Shown: in pieces, positions 35,450-45,513 of the stretch
Position numbering within the stretch: position 1 is the first letter of the stretch
Layout of the letters: each line of letters begins with the position of its first letter
NCBI RefSeq assembly: GCF_009557615.1
Contig: NZ_CP045652.1
Location: forward strand, 2,170,001 to 2,234,000
DNA from: Sphingobacteruim zhuxiongii
GTDB lineage: Bacteria > Bacteroidota > Bacteroidia > Sphingobacteriales > Sphingobacteriaceae
Length of the DNA stretch: 64,000 nt
Reading direction: 5' to 3'
The notes under the pieces: generated by a model
What the model was told of the DNA's origin: nothing
Database searches by the model: none
The model's input: the letters and a program-made list of their open reading frames with translations, nothing else
Made by a program: the position numbers and the translations under genes

Positions 35450-36820
35450 ATGCGTATTCATTTTATTGCCATTGGCGGAAGCATTATGCATAATTTGGCT
35501 ATTAATCTAGCTGAACAAGGCCATCAGGTTAGTGGATCCGATGATCAAATTGTCGAACCTTCGAAATCCCATCTGTTGGAAGCAGGACTATTGCCTAAGG
35601 AATTAGGCTGGTTTCCAGAAAAAATAACAGATGATATCGATGCCGTTATCCTCGGAATGCATGCCGATGGAGAGAATCCTGAGCTTAAGAAAGCACAGGA
35701 ACTAGGCTTAAAGATCTATTCTTTTCCCGAATTCGTATATGAGCAAAGTGTCGATAAGATACGGGTGGTTATTGCGGGTACTTATGGGAAAACGACGATT
35801 ACAAGTATGATAATGCATGTGCTGAAGAAGTTAGGAAAGCCCTTTGACTACTTAGTCGGCGCGCAACTGGAGGGATTTGATGACCTACTTCAACTTAATC
35901 CAGATCATAATCTCATTATTATTGAAGGCGATGAATATTATGCGTCTTCAGTAGACAAGCACTCCAAATTCTTGGAGTACAAACCGAATATCGCTTTAAT
36001 TTCTGGTGTAGAATGGGATCACTTCAAAGCAGTAATTGAAGAGGAGGCTTACTACAAGCAATTTGAAGACTTTATACGAACGATCGTTCCGAAAGGTACG
36101 CTGATCTACAATAAGGAAAACGAACGCACTAGAGCGATCGTAGAGCGTACTATGGATATTAAAATCAATCGTCATGGTTATAAGCTTCCAGAATACTCAA
36201 TTAACAAGGGGGTAACATACTTAAATCATGGAGAAGATCGCATTCCATTAAAGATCTTTGGAAAACATAACCTTTCCAACGTAGCCGGTGCTTTCACTGT
36301 CTGTGAATGGTTAGGAGTCAAACGTGATGAGTTTTACGATGCCATTCAGGACTTTAAGAGTTCAATTCGTTATTTAGAATTTGTAGCTAGCCAGAATGGG
36401 AGCGTGGTTTACCAGGATTTTGCGCATACACCATCGAAGCTACGCGCGAGTATACATGCGGTAAAAGAGCAATTCCCAACGCAAGATCTCGTTACCATTA
36501 TTGAACTTAATGCTTACGATAGTTTGGATCCGCACTTTATTCAAGAGTATGCGAATAGCATGAATGAGTCTGATTTTGCTGTCGTATTTATGAATATTTC
36601 TCTTTTAAAGGAAAAAAATATAGTATTGGATAATGCAATAGCAAATTTAACTCAGGCTTTCAATCACCCCGCTTTTCGTGTAATTACGCAAGTAGCTGAT
36701 TTAGAGGTGTTTCTTGAAGGGTTTAAGTCTACAGGATACAATTTGCTATTTATGAGTTCAAACAATTACAATGGGGTAAATATGTCAAGCTTTGCAGACA
36801 AATTTTTAAGAAATTTTTAA
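35450..36820 (+). CDS. mpl: UDP-MurNAc:L-Ala-gamma-D-Glu-meso-DAP ligase (Mpl)
   Basis: This 456-residue Mur ligase has an N-terminal Rossmann domain (HFIAIGGSIMHNLA), an ATP-binding GTYGKTT at residues 110-116, and the C-terminal ligase domain with FAHTPSKLRA. Mpl attaches recycled tripeptide to UDP-MurNAc during peptidoglycan recycling. Residue pattern (IGGSIMHNLA) is more like Mpl than MurC. The start follows the prmA stop directly, so translation is probably coupled. Confidence 0.88.
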   Translation: MRIHFIAIGGSIMHNLAINLAEQGHQVSGSDDQIVEPSKSHLLEAGLLPKELGWFPEKITDDIDAVILGMHADGENPELKKAQELGLKIYSFPEFVYEQSVDKIRVVIAGTYGKTTITSMIMHVLKKLGKPFDYLVGAQLEGFDDLLQLNPDHNLIIIEGDEYYASSVDKHSKFLEYKPNIALISGVEWDHFKAVIEEEAYYKQFEDFIRTIVPKGTLIYNKENERTRAIVERTMDIKINRHGYKLPEYSINKGVTYLNHGEDRIPLKIFGKHNLSNVAGAFTVCEWLGVKRDEFYDAIQDFKSSIRYLEFVASQNGSVVYQDFAHTPSKLRASIHAVKEQFPTQDLVTIIELNAYDSLDPHFIQEYANSMNESDFAVVFMNISLLKEKNIVLDNAIANLTQAFNHPAFRVITQVADLEVFLEGFKSTGYNLLFMSSNNYNGVNMSSFADKFLRNF

Positions 36821-36926
36821 GATTCTTTTAAAAATTTTCTAAAATTTTAATATTGGGATTTTGAAATATACTTTATTTGTTTAAATTTGATAATTACTTA
36901 ATAAATAAATATTTTACATTTTACCC

Positions 36927-37256
36927 ATGAATGCATTAGGAAAAAAAATTAGATTACTTAGACACCAGAAGGGCTGGAGTCAGGAGGATGTGGCCAAGCG
37001 ATTGGACATCTCTATTCCTGCGTTTTCAAAAATTGAAACGGGAATTACAGATGTAAATCTATCGAGGCTAAATCAAATCTCAAAGTTGTTTGGCTTATCG
37101 TTAGTACAACTTTTATCAACTTCAGATCCTGAAGAAGATAAGCAAATTCAGAATGAAGTTAATGAACTACAAAAGAGATTACAAGCTCGTGAAGCAGAGG
37201 TAATCGATTTGCAGAAGAAAGTAATTGATCTTTACGAACAATTACACAAGAAATAA
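36927..37256 (+). CDS. XRE-family regulator with coiled-coil tail
   Basis: Residues 1-60 are a Cro/C1-type helix-turn-helix (LGKKIRLLRHQKGWSQEDVAKRL in parts, PAFSKIETGITDVNL), and residues about 75-107 form a coiled coil (NEVNELQKRLQAREAEVIDLQKK). The tail should make dimers or bind a partner. It stands alone on the plus strand, with a strong terminator after it; target genes are unknown. Confidence 0.85.
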   Translation: MNALGKKIRLLRHQKGWSQEDVAKRLDISIPAFSKIETGITDVNLSRLNQISKLFGLSLVQLLSTSDPEEDKQIQNEVNELQKRLQAREAEVIDLQKKVIDLYEQLHKK

Positions 37257-37282
37257 TTTTTCTTTAAGCAAGATTAAAGAGC

Positions 37283-37317
37283 TGCCTCTACTAGAAATAG
37301 TAGAGGCAATTTTTTTT
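37283..37317 (+). terminator. Terminator after the XRE gene
   Basis: TGCCTCTACTA 37283-37293 pairs with TAGTAGAGGCA 37298-37308 around GAAA, followed by a long T-run. Confidence 0.9.
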
Positions 37318-37344
37318 ACTGTGAGCGTAAGAAATGAAACAAAC

Positions 37345-37374
37345 AAAAAAAAAGCGCAATCGTTAAATTGCGCT
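37345..37374 (-). terminator. Terminator of the sigma factor gene
   Basis: AGCGCAAT 37353-37360 pairs with ATTGCGCT 37367-37374; on the minus strand a run of eight or more Ts follows. Confidence 0.85.
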
Positions 37375-37397
37375 CTACTTATGCTTTCAATAAAATG

Positions 37398-38258
37398 TTA
37401 TCCTAAATATGATTTTAGAATTTTGCTTCTTGATGTATGACGTAGACGTTGTAGCGCCTTGTCTTTAATCTGACGAACACGTTCTCTCGTCAAGCTGAAT
37501 TTTTCGCCGATTTCCTCAAGTGATAACTGATGATTTGAACCTAATCCGAAGAATAATACAATAATTTCACGTTCGCGCTCGGTCAATGTTGCCAATGAAC
37601 GTTTGATCTCTTCCGATAAGGACTCATCAATTAATGAACTATCTGTATCCGGATCGCTATTTTCCAATACGTCAAGTAACGTATTCTCTTCTCCTTGTAC
37701 AAATGGAGCATCCATAGATACGTGACGACCAGAGTTACTCAATGTGTCTGAAACCTTGTCAACGGTTGTTTCAAGGATGTCTGCTAACTCTTCTGGTGAC
37801 GGTTCACGCTCGTATTCTTGCTCTAATTTAGAGAAGGCTTTACTAATCTTACTTAAAGACCCTACTTGGTTTAATGGTAAACGAACGATACGAGATTGCT
37901 CTGCAATTGCTTGAAGAATAGATTGACGAATCCACCAAACTGCGTAAGAAATAAATTTGAAACCTTTTGTCTCGTCAAAGCGTTTTGCTGCCTTAATTAA
38001 GCCTAAATTGCCCTCGTTAATCAAATCGCCTAAGGTAAGGCCTTGATTCTGGTACTGTTTTGCAACGGAAACGACGAAACGAAGATTGGTTTTTGTTAAT
38101 TTCTCTAATGCTACTTGATCACCTTCGCGGATTCTTTGCGCTAGAATAACTTCTTCTTCGGCGGAAATTAAATCTACTTTGCCAATCTCATGTAAGTATT
38201 TGTCTAACGATTGGGACTCACGATTGGTGATGGATTGCGTAATTTTGAGCTGTCTCAT
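37398..38258 (-). CDS. rpoD: Primary RNA polymerase sigma factor
   Basis: The 286-residue protein has sigma-70 regions 1.2 ([16 protein letters not shown]), 2 ([19 protein letters not shown] and [16 protein letters not shown]), 3 and 4 ([21 protein letters not shown]), and no region 1.1. This short form is the housekeeping sigma of Bacteroidota, which reads the TTTG/TAnnTTTG promoters seen in this window. Its own leader contains TATGTTTG on the minus strand. Confidence 0.95.
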   Translation of the reverse strand: MRQLKITQSITNRESQSLDKYLHEIGKVDLISAEEEVILAQRIREGDQVALEKLTKTNLRFVVSVAKQYQNQGLTLGDLINEGNLGLIKAAKRFDETKGFKFISYAVWWIRQSILQAIAEQSRIVRLPLNQVGSLSKISKAFSKLEQEYEREPSPEELADILETTVDKVSDTLSNSGRHVSMDAPFVQGEENTLLDVLENSDPDTDSSLIDESLSEEIKRSLATLTEREREIIVLFFGLGSNHQLSLEEIGEKFSLTRERVRQIKDKALQRLRHTSRSKILKSYLG

Positions 38259-38293
38259 TTAATAATATAAACCTTTCTATTCTGAAATGTTCG

Positions 38294-38301
38294 CAAACAT
38301 A
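38294..38301 (-). promoter_or_regulatory. Candidate -7 box of the primary sigma gene
   Basis: TATGTTTG on the minus strand fits TAnnTTTG, about 36 bases before the start. No clear upstream element was seen. The rest of the 293-base gap to 38551 is AT-rich and holds no gene. Confidence 0.45.
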
Positions 38302-38551
38302 GCGAAATTTCTCCATTAAATTCTAATATAATTGTAAATTATTAACTCATTATGAGTTACTTAGCCGTGGTGAGTTGAGGTAAAACTGTTCGCAAAAATC
38401 ATTCCAAAGATTAGTTCTGCAGCCCTGTCTCCATGTTTTTATTACAATTAATATTAATTAAACTCCTATTCTAACCATTTATTATTCTGAGAATAAAACA
38501 TTTCAACGAACATATTGTTTTTAAGAAAATATCAGAATAAAAAAATAGAGT

Positions 38552-38758
38552 ATGCCAATTATGATTCACTTAGACGAGATGATGTCTCGAAAAAAAATGT
38601 CACTCAACGAATTGAGTGACAGAGTGGGGATAACGCTGTCAAATTTGTCCATTATTAAGAATCAAAAAGCGAAAGCCATTCGATTAACAACCTTGGATGC
38701 TATTTGTCGCGCATTGGAGTGTCAGCCCGGGGATATCTTGAAGTTTAAAGAATCGTAA
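38552..38758 (+). CDS. Small YozG-type XRE regulator
   Basis: The 68-residue protein is one helix-turn-helix domain (MSRKKMSLNELSDRVGITLSN in parts, LDAICRALECQPGDIL), matching YozG-like Cro/C1 regulators. Its last 14 bases overlap the 3' end of fmt on the other strand. No partner gene is adjacent; the target is unknown. Confidence 0.85.
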   Translation: MPIMIHLDEMMSRKKMSLNELSDRVGITLSNLSIIKNQKAKAIRLTTLDAICRALECQPGDILKFKES

Positions 38759-39683
38759 GTATTTCCTCCGATTTATAGCCTCTTAAGAAATCTGTTACAC
38801 TCATACGTTTTTTACCTTCAATTTGAATTTCATTTAAATAAATGAAACCATCTATTGTTGTCACCTTAATAAAGGTCTTGCCATCACTAAGAAATGCCCC
38901 AGCAGCATAACTATGCGCTGCTATTTCTTTCGTTGTCTTATAAATTTTTAGGACTTTCTGATCCAAATAACTAAAAGCCGTAGGGTAAGGACTTAGTCCC
39001 CGAATAAAGTTATAAACCGTTTCTGTCGACTGATTCCAGTTGATTAAGCAGTCTTCCTTAAATATTTTTGGTGCATGTTTAATCGCTGAAGCGTCAATCA
39101 TCTCATCTTGAGGGATAGGATGAATATCCTTGTTTTTTATTGCATCAACTGTGCGTACAATTAAGGAAGCTCCTAAATTCATTAATTTATCGTGTACCGA
39201 ACCGGCATCATCTGATTCCGTAATTTCAACCTCATCAGAAAATAACACATTACCTGTATCAATCTCATGTTGTAATAAGAAAGTCGTTACACCTGTCTTT
39301 TTCTCTCCATTGATCACCGCATGATTAATAGGGGCAGCACCACGATATTGAGGCAATAAAGAACCGTGCACATTCACCGTACCATGAGGAGGCATATTCC
39401 AAACCAACTCAGGAAGCATACGAAAAGCAACAACAACTTGCAGATCCGCTTGATAGGAGCGAAGCTCCTCAATAAAATCAGGAGATCGTAACTTCTCAGG
39501 TTGTAAAACAGGGATGTTATGTTCTACAGCAAATACTTTGACAGCCGATTGGTGTAGCTTCTGACCACGACCAGCGGGCTTATCTGGTGCCGTAACAACA
39601 GCAACAACTTGTTCACCAGCATCCAAGAGAGCTTTTAAAGAGGCAACCGCGAAATCAGGGGTGCCCATGAATATAATACGCAT
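38745..39683 (-). CDS. fmt: Methionyl-tRNA formyltransferase
   Basis: Formylates Met-tRNA for initiation, using 10-formyl-THF. The N-terminal domain shows IIFMGTPDFAVASL and NVHGSLLPQYRGAAPINHAVI, with the catalytic Asn, His and Asp blocks (HEIDTGNVLF). A C-terminal OB-like domain follows. 312 residues is normal. No def gene is adjacent, unlike in many bacteria. It is divergent from the permease gene. Confidence 0.95.
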   Translation of the reverse strand: MRIIFMGTPDFAVASLKALLDAGEQVVAVVTAPDKPAGRGQKLHQSAVKVFAVEHNIPVLQPEKLRSPDFIEELRSYQADLQVVVAFRMLPELVWNMPPHGTVNVHGSLLPQYRGAAPINHAVINGEKKTGVTTFLLQHEIDTGNVLFSDEVEITESDDAGSVHDKLMNLGASLIVRTVDAIKNKDIHPIPQDEMIDASAIKHAPKIFKEDCLINWNQSTETVYNFIRGLSPYPTAFSYLDQKVLKIYKTTKEIAAHSYAAGAFLSDGKTFIKVTTIDGFIYLNEIQIEGKKRMSVTDFLRGYKSEEILTIL

Positions 39684-39733
39684 AAAGAATCTTGATTATG
39701 TAATTTCAAATTCGAATCTGAATTGAATTTTTA

Positions 39734-39741
39734 TACCTTTG
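39734..39741 (+). promoter_or_regulatory. -7 box that rules out the upstream TTG start
   Basis: TACCTTTG fits TAnnTTTG. It overlaps the TTG at 39739, so translation must begin downstream; TTG 39766 (MNFPFFLAKRI) is the best candidate. Confidence 0.5.
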
Positions 39742-39765
39742 CGAAGTTACAAATTTAATTTAAGC

Positions 39766-40983
39766 TTGAATTTTCCATTTTTCCTCGCTAAACGAATTAC
39801 CCTAACTGGCAATCGTACATTTTCGAAGCTGATTGTTCGAGTGACGATTGCGGCATTGACGCTTGCGATTCTAGCAATTATCATGGCCGTGGCAATTCTG
39901 CGTGGGTTTAAAGGAGAAATTACCGATAAGCAACGAGGGTTCTTTGGAGACGTCATTATCTTAAAAAATGATCGCAACGATTCCTATGTCAATACGCCGA
40001 TTTCACTCTCCAAGGATCAAATTAACAGCTTAGAAAAAGATAGTAATGTCATTAACGTTTATCCATTCGCAACCAAAGCGGGGATAATGAATGTCAAAGG
40101 CGAGGTTGAAGGCGTCTTACTCAAGGGAATCGATAAGGATTACGATCAAGAATTCCTGTCGAAAACAATTCTCGAAGGTGAAACCATAGACTTCTCAGCA
40201 GAGAATGCCGAAAATCAGCTTCTTATTTCTAGTCTTATCGCCAATCGACTGAACCTCAAAGTAGGCGATAGTTTCATTATGTACTTTATTCAAGAGCCCG
40301 TTCGGAAACGTAAGTTTACCATTCGTGGAATCTATACCACCAACTCCGAAGAGCTCGATAAAGTTTATGTAATCGGATCATTATCCCTAATTCGCAAGCT
40401 CAATAACCTTGCGGACAATGAAGTCGGCGGTTATGAAGTACGTGTCCGAGACTTTAATCTACTAGCCAAGACAACACAGGATGTCAATGATCAATTACCC
40501 ATCGAGCTGTATGCAACCAATGTTGTCGAACAGATGCCCGATATCTTCAATTGGCTAAATATGCTCGATATGAACGACAACATCATCTTTGTATTGATGG
40601 TCGTTGTCGCGGTGATCAATATGATCTCTGCCTTATTGATTAGCATCCTAGAACGCTCTTCCATGATTGGTATATTGAAATCCTTGGGCATGCAGAATAG
40701 TAAAATTAGAGTTGTATTCTTGTATAACTCCTTATACCTGATTGGTTACGGATTGTTACTCGGCAATTTCTTAGCCTTGTTGCTTTATTATTTCCAACGC
40801 AGCACCCATTTCTTTAAGCTCGATCCATCCGTTTATTACGTCTCGTTTGTACCGATGGATATCTCCTGGTTAACAGTCGTATGGCTAAATATCGCATTGA
40901 TTGGAATTGCCTTAATTACCCTATTTATTCCTTCCATGCTAATCAGCAGAATATCACCAATTAAGACTATTCAGTTTAAGTAG
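39766..40983 (+). CDS. FtsX-like permease of LolC/LolE type
   Basis: The protein has an N-terminal membrane helix near 23-45, a large periplasmic MacB-type domain (residues about 50-260), and three C-terminal helices (NDNIIFVLMVVVAVINMISAL, a segment around 330-350, and one around 375-395). The C-terminal ISPIKTIQFK is typical of LolC/LolE, which release lipoproteins to LolA. No lolD ATPase is adjacent. The TTG start at 39766 gives the family's usual N-terminus. Confidence 0.82.
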   Translation: MNFPFFLAKRITLTGNRTFSKLIVRVTIAALTLAILAIIMAVAILRGFKGEITDKQRGFFGDVIILKNDRNDSYVNTPISLSKDQINSLEKDSNVINVYPFATKAGIMNVKGEVEGVLLKGIDKDYDQEFLSKTILEGETIDFSAENAENQLLISSLIANRLNLKVGDSFIMYFIQEPVRKRKFTIRGIYTTNSEELDKVYVIGSLSLIRKLNNLADNEVGGYEVRVRDFNLLAKTTQDVNDQLPIELYATNVVEQMPDIFNWLNMLDMNDNIIFVLMVVVAVINMISALLISILERSSMIGILKSLGMQNSKIRVVFLYNSLYLIGYGLLLGNFLALLLYYFQRSTHFFKLDPSVYYVSFVPMDISWLTVVWLNIALIGIALITLFIPSMLISRISPIKTIQFK

Positions 40984-41094
40984 AATCGCTACAGTAAGCG
41001 CTTATTTTTCGGAAAAAATTAGAATTTTCGCTATCTTACGCAAGCAAAACAATTACAGCTGATTGAAGTTGTATTAACAAACAAGCGAAAATCT

Positions 41095-43230
41095 ATGAAT
41101 AAAGTTTTTGACCACTTATCACATGCATTCGAAGCGCCATTAACCAATCCTGTACTTATATTTTCCCTTGTATTATTCATTATTTTACTCTCCCCAATTC
41201 TTCTAAGACCCATTAAAGTTCCCGGAATTATCGGTTTGATTATCTCTGGAATGATTATCGGACCGCATGGATTAAATTGGCTAGAGAAGAACTCCGCGGT
41301 CGATCTATTTTCTACCATCGGATTACTATATATCATGTTTATAGCCGGACTGGAATTAGACATGAATGAATTCAAAAAAACAAAGCATAAAAGCTTAATG
41401 TTTGGATTCTTTACCTTTATTATCCCCATCTCTATTGGTTTCCCCGTTTGTTATTATATCCTCGACTATAGCTTATTAACAAGCATCCTGATTGCAAGTA
41501 TGTTCGCAACGCATACGCTCGTGTCGTATCCTATTGTCAATCGCTACGGTATATCCAAAAGCGAAGTCGTGGCCATCACCATTGGGGGAACAATCCTAAC
41601 TGATACAGCGGTACTGATAATCTTGGCAGTCATTAAAGGCGCCTCACAGGGCGATATCAATAATGAATTCTGGGTAACCCTAGGTGTATCCTTTGCCATC
41701 TTCCTCTTTATTATGTTTGGCGTCATTCCAAAGATTGCCAAATGGTTTTTTGAAAAGATTGAAGGCGAAAAAACAGCACATTATATTTTTGTACTAACGG
41801 TAGTATTTTTCGCGGCATTCCTTGCCGAGATGGCCAACTTAGAACCCATTATCGGAGCCTTCGTTGCTGGACTTGCCCTCAATAAGTTAATTCCACACTC
41901 TTCGGCTTTAATGAACCGAATTGAGTTTATCGGGAATGCAATTTTTATTCCCTTCTTTCTGATCTCCGTAGGGATGATCGTCGACATCGCCGTATTCACT
42001 AAGGCGGAGGGACTGACGGTATTCTATGTAGCAGGTGTACTTACCTTGGTCGGTGTGGTCGGCAAATTCTTAGCCGCAACGGCGACTCAATGGACATTTA
42101 AATACAATAACACCGAGCGTAACCTGATATTTGGATTAAGTAACGCACATGCTGCTGCAACCCTTGCAATTATCATGGTCGGTTACAATAATCAAATCAT
42201 TGATGAGAATGTCTTAAACGGAACGATTATCCTAATTCTTGTGAGCTGTATCATTGCATCTATCGTTACGGAGAACGCCTCGAAGAAGATTGTTATGGCT
42301 GGACATCAAGATCAGAAGCATATGGAGCATGTTGAAGAGCATGAGGAGCAAATCCTAATTCCAATTGCAAATTTGAGTAATATGGAAGCAATCTTAGACT
42401 TCGCTACTCTAATAAAATCGAAGAAATCACCACATCCATTAAATATCTTAAGTGTCGTTCCCAATGATGAGCAGGCCGAGCGCAATGTACAGCTTGCCCG
42501 ACAGAACTTAGATAAGATGGCGCGTTATGCATCGGGATCAGAAACCGATGTTGAACTGATTACTGCCATTGATTTTAATATTGCAAACGGTATTGGTCGT
42601 GCGTCCCGAGAAGCATTCGCCGATTGTTTAATTCTTGGCTGGCCTTCTGCGACTTCCTTCGTCGAGAAAATTGTCGGTGAGAAAACGGAGAGTATCTTAA
42701 ATCGAACAGACGCCAGTTTGTTTATGTGTCGACTAGATAAACCATTTATTACAAACAAATCCATCACTATTTTTGTTCCTCCATTGGCAGAATCAGAAGT
42801 AGGATTTGCTTATTGGATGGAGAAAATGTGCAAGTTCGCACAAGAGCTTTCATTGCCAGTACGTTATGTTTGTAATTTCAGAACGAAGCAGTCGATTGAA
42901 TTAATGTTAGACACTTTACAATCCAGTATTCCAGTAAGCTACGATTTATACGAAGACTGGGATAATATATACGGCTTAGCGACCTTCAGCAATGCAGACT
43001 CCCTATTGGTATTTGTATCCGCACGTTCTGGTGAGGTATCCTACAGAGATTCTTTAGATGGTCTTGCAAAGCGTGTCGGCAAGTTTTACAAAAATCAAAA
43101 CTTGATCTTAATATTCCCTTCACGTGTTGCCGATCTACATATCGACGAATACGAAGATGTGCAAACCGCACCAATTTTCCGTAAGATTAGTCGTGAAATT
43201 GGAAATATGTTTGGTAAAGAGAAAAACTAA
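41095..43230 (+). CDS. CPA2-family cation/proton antiporter with regulatory tail
   Basis: The first ~390 residues are a membrane domain with about 12 helices, including GIIGLIISGMIIGPHGLNWL and the FAAFLAEMANLEPIIGAFVAGLAL block of the CPA2 family (Na+/H+ or K+/H+ exchangers). The remaining ~300 residues are cytoplasmic and have USP-like segments (ILIPIANLSNMEAILDFATL, SITIFVPPLAESE). The ion is not readable from sequence. It precedes icd by 5 bases. Confidence 0.85.
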   Translation: MNKVFDHLSHAFEAPLTNPVLIFSLVLFIILLSPILLRPIKVPGIIGLIISGMIIGPHGLNWLEKNSAVDLFSTIGLLYIMFIAGLELDMNEFKKTKHKSLMFGFFTFIIPISIGFPVCYYILDYSLLTSILIASMFATHTLVSYPIVNRYGISKSEVVAITIGGTILTDTAVLIILAVIKGASQGDINNEFWVTLGVSFAIFLFIMFGVIPKIAKWFFEKIEGEKTAHYIFVLTVVFFAAFLAEMANLEPIIGAFVAGLALNKLIPHSSALMNRIEFIGNAIFIPFFLISVGMIVDIAVFTKAEGLTVFYVAGVLTLVGVVGKFLAATATQWTFKYNNTERNLIFGLSNAHAAATLAIIMVGYNNQIIDENVLNGTIILILVSCIIASIVTENASKKIVMAGHQDQKHMEHVEEHEEQILIPIANLSNMEAILDFATLIKSKKSPHPLNILSVVPNDEQAERNVQLARQNLDKMARYASGSETDVELITAIDFNIANGIGRASREAFADCLILGWPSATSFVEKIVGEKTESILNRTDASLFMCRLDKPFITNKSITIFVPPLAESEVGFAYWMEKMCKFAQELSLPVRYVCNFRTKQSIELMLDTLQSSIPVSYDLYEDWDNIYGLATFSNADSLLVFVSARSGEVSYRDSLDGLAKRVGKFYKNQNLILIFPSRVADLHIDEYEDVQTAPIFRKISREIGNMFGKEKN

Positions 43231-43235
43231 TATAG

Positions 43236-44498
43236 ATGAGCGATAAAATAACAATAGACAGCACAGGGAAATTAAAGGTACCTGATGTTGTAAGTATACC
43301 CTTCATTATTGGGGATGGAATAGGACCAGATATCTGGCATGCTTCAGTTCGCGTATTTGATTCAGCGATTGCCAAAGCCTATGGCGATCAAAGAAAAGTG
43401 AATTGGTTAGAGGTATTAGCGGGAGAAAAGGCATTCAATGAAACTGGAAATTGGTTACCAGAAGAAACATTGACCACTTTTAAAGAATATTTAGTCGGTA
43501 TTAAAGGCCCATTAACAACACCAATTGGCGGTGGAATTCGTTCCCTTAACGTGGCTCTTAGAAAAGAATTAGACCTATATGTTTGTCAGCGTCCAACTAA
43601 ATGGTATGAAGGTGTACCGTCGCCTGTAAAACATCCTGAAAAGGTAGATATGGTGGTATTCCGGGAGAATACTGAAGATATCTATGCTGGTATTGAGTTT
43701 GCGGCAGGGACTGCGGAAGCAAAAAGATTGCAGGACTTCCTAAGAGATGACCTAAGCGTCGATTATAACTTCAGCAATAGTACAGGGGTGGGATTGAAGT
43801 TTGTGTCAGAGGAAGGCTCTAAACGTTTAATACGCGCTGCTATTGAATTCGCGATTAGCGAGGGTAGAAAATCCATCACTATTGTGCACAAGGGGAATAT
43901 TATGAAATATACCGAAGGCGCATTCAAGAACTGGGGTTACCAATTAGCCGAAACAGAGTTTGGCGATAAATTATATACCTGGAATCAATGGGAGCAGACG
44001 AAAGCGACAAAAGGTGCTGATGAAGCCAATGCAGAGCAAAAGGCTGCTGAAGCGGCAGGAAAGATTATTGTCAAGGACATAATCGCTGATAATTTCTTAC
44101 AGCAAATTCTATTAGCGCCACAAGACTTCGATGTGATTGCTACTTTAAACTTAAACGGGGATTATATCTCGGATGCTTTAGCGGCAATGGTTGGTGGAAT
44201 AGGAATTGCGCCAGGGGCGAACATCAATTATAAAACAGGACATGCCATTTTCGAAGCAACACATGGTACAGCACCACGATTTGCAAATACCGACACCATG
44301 AACCCTTGCTCTGTCATTCTGAGTGGTGTGATGATGTTTGAGTATTTGGGATGGACAGAAGTGGCAGACGCCATTGTTGAAGCCGTAGCGGAAACAATCA
44401 AAGAAAAAACGGTGACCGTCGATTTCTATAATCTAATGGAAGGAGCGACCCTCTTGAAGACCAGCGAATTCGCAAATAAAGTCATCGAAAAATTATAA
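43236..44498 (+). CDS. icd: NADP-dependent isocitrate dehydrogenase
   Basis: Icd makes 2-oxoglutarate in the TCA cycle. The 420-residue protein shows [12 protein letters not shown], the substrate-binding [20 protein letters not shown] (in parts), [12 protein letters not shown], and the cofactor motif [15 protein letters not shown]. It follows the antiporter by 5 bases, so they are probably one transcript. Confidence 0.95.
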   Translation: MSDKITIDSTGKLKVPDVVSIPFIIGDGIGPDIWHASVRVFDSAIAKAYGDQRKVNWLEVLAGEKAFNETGNWLPEETLTTFKEYLVGIKGPLTTPIGGGIRSLNVALRKELDLYVCQRPTKWYEGVPSPVKHPEKVDMVVFRENTEDIYAGIEFAAGTAEAKRLQDFLRDDLSVDYNFSNSTGVGLKFVSEEGSKRLIRAAIEFAISEGRKSITIVHKGNIMKYTEGAFKNWGYQLAETEFGDKLYTWNQWEQTKATKGADEANAEQKAAEAAGKIIVKDIIADNFLQQILLAPQDFDVIATLNLNGDYISDALAAMVGGIGIAPGANINYKTGHAIFEATHGTAPRFANTDTMNPCSVILSGVMMFEYLGWTEVADAIVEAVAETIKEKTVTVDFYNLMEGATLLKTSEFANKVIEKL

Positions 44499-44516
44499 AA
44501 TATTGTATAATCATTC

Positions 44517-44552
44517 AAAAAAAGCTGAACTTTAATCCGTTCAGCTTTTTTT
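44517..44552 (+). terminator. Terminator after icd
   Basis: AAAAAAAGCTGAAC 44517-44530 pairs with GTTCAGCTTTTTTT 44539-44552. The T-run touches the first base of the next small frame. Confidence 0.88.
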
Positions 44553-44810
44553 ATGTCTATGATCGAAATACCAACTTTTGTCAGCGAATCGAATATTTTC
44601 ACTGCCGAGGAAATCAGCAAACTACAATCCGTCGCGCAATTGCCGGAAGAAAAAGAAATCGATGCCTATCAATATGAACCTGAAATCCAAGAGCTACTCA
44701 ACGCTTTTATTGGCGATGAGTCCACCCGCTTAACCCATCAACTTTTGAAAGCCAAAGAATTAATCGCCAGAAATGAACTGTCGAATGCTTGGAAAGTCAT
44801 CTTGCTTTAA
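44553..44810 (+). CDS. Small hypothetical protein
   Basis: The 85-residue frame (83 from the internal ATG at 44559) is acidic and helical: IPTFVSESNIFTAEEISKLQ, then ELLNAFIGDESTRLTHQLLKAKEL. It begins right at the end of the icd terminator, so it needs its own promoter or read-through; no clear promoter was found. I do not recognise it. Codon use resembles the neighbours, which favours a real gene. Confidence 0.5.
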   Translation: MSMIEIPTFVSESNIFTAEEISKLQSVAQLPEEKEIDAYQYEPEIQELLNAFIGDESTRLTHQLLKAKELIARNELSNAWKVILL

Positions 44811-44854
44811 AAATAGATTTCCGAATGAGGCTAGTAAATTCTCATATATTATGC

Positions 44855-44862
44855 TAAATTTG
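44855..44862 (+). promoter_or_regulatory. Candidate -7 box of the ECF sigma gene
   Basis: TAAATTTG fits TAnnTTTG, 60 bases before the sigma start. No good upstream element is visible. Confidence 0.4.
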
Positions 44863-44921
44863 GAATGCCATCACCTGTTATACTAATTTAGCAAGCCAAA
44901 AAGGCCCAATGGAATCTCATT

Positions 44922-45434
44922 ATGTATTTACTGATTGATGAAGAGAGCTTTAGAGAAGTTTTTAATACGTACTACGATCGCATATACACCGGATTTTATA
45001 GAAAAACCGGCTCCTATGAAATTGCACAAGATCTAACCCAACAAACATTTATTAAGTTTTGGAGGTACCGCGATAGCTATACCCCAGAATTAACCCTCGA
45101 AATACAGCTTTTCCGTAAGGGAAAATTGGTATTTATCGATTGGCTGCGCAAAGAATCTAAAGAAAGACAGCTAATTGACAGTTTAAAACAACAAGATAGA
45201 ATCCCTGTCGATGAACTGAGTACGGATCTTAAGGATTCCCTAACGCAGGCCATTAATGGACTTTCACCGGTACGTAAAGAAGTATTCCAATTAGCTTATA
45301 TCGAAGGATATAGCCATAAAGAAATCGCTGAAAAGCTCAACGTGTCCGTGCGAACGGTCGAAACTCATATCTATAAATCTGTCCAACAACTCCGAAAAAT
45401 CCTCGCCTTGATTTACATCCTACTGCACCTCTAA
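44922..45434 (+). CDS. ECF-type sigma factor
   Basis: The 170-residue protein has sigma-70 region 2 (FREVFNTYYDRIYTGFYRKTG, in parts, with DLTQQTFIKFWRYRD) and region 4 (LSPVRKEVFQLAYIEGYSHKEIAEKLNV in parts, RTVETHIYKS). It is the first gene of a FecI/FecR-SusC/SusD set and should direct transcription of the downstream genes on a signal from the outer-membrane receptor. A hydrophobic C-terminal end (ILALIYILLHL) is usual for these. Confidence 0.92.
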   Translation: MYLLIDEESFREVFNTYYDRIYTGFYRKTGSYEIAQDLTQQTFIKFWRYRDSYTPELTLEIQLFRKGKLVFIDWLRKESKERQLIDSLKQQDRIPVDELSTDLKDSLTQAINGLSPVRKEVFQLAYIEGYSHKEIAEKLNVSVRTVETHIYKSVQQLRKILALIYILLHL

Positions 45435-45513
45435 AAAATATTTTTTTTTACAGCGTACGTAGTTTTCATTTTCCCGACGTATATACCTATAAAAGCGAAC
45501 CAAATTATCAATT

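Noticed and set aside
39739..39765. TTG 39739 as the start of the LolC/E-like gene
   Set aside because: It is part of a -7 promoter box; TTG 39766 gives the family N-terminus.
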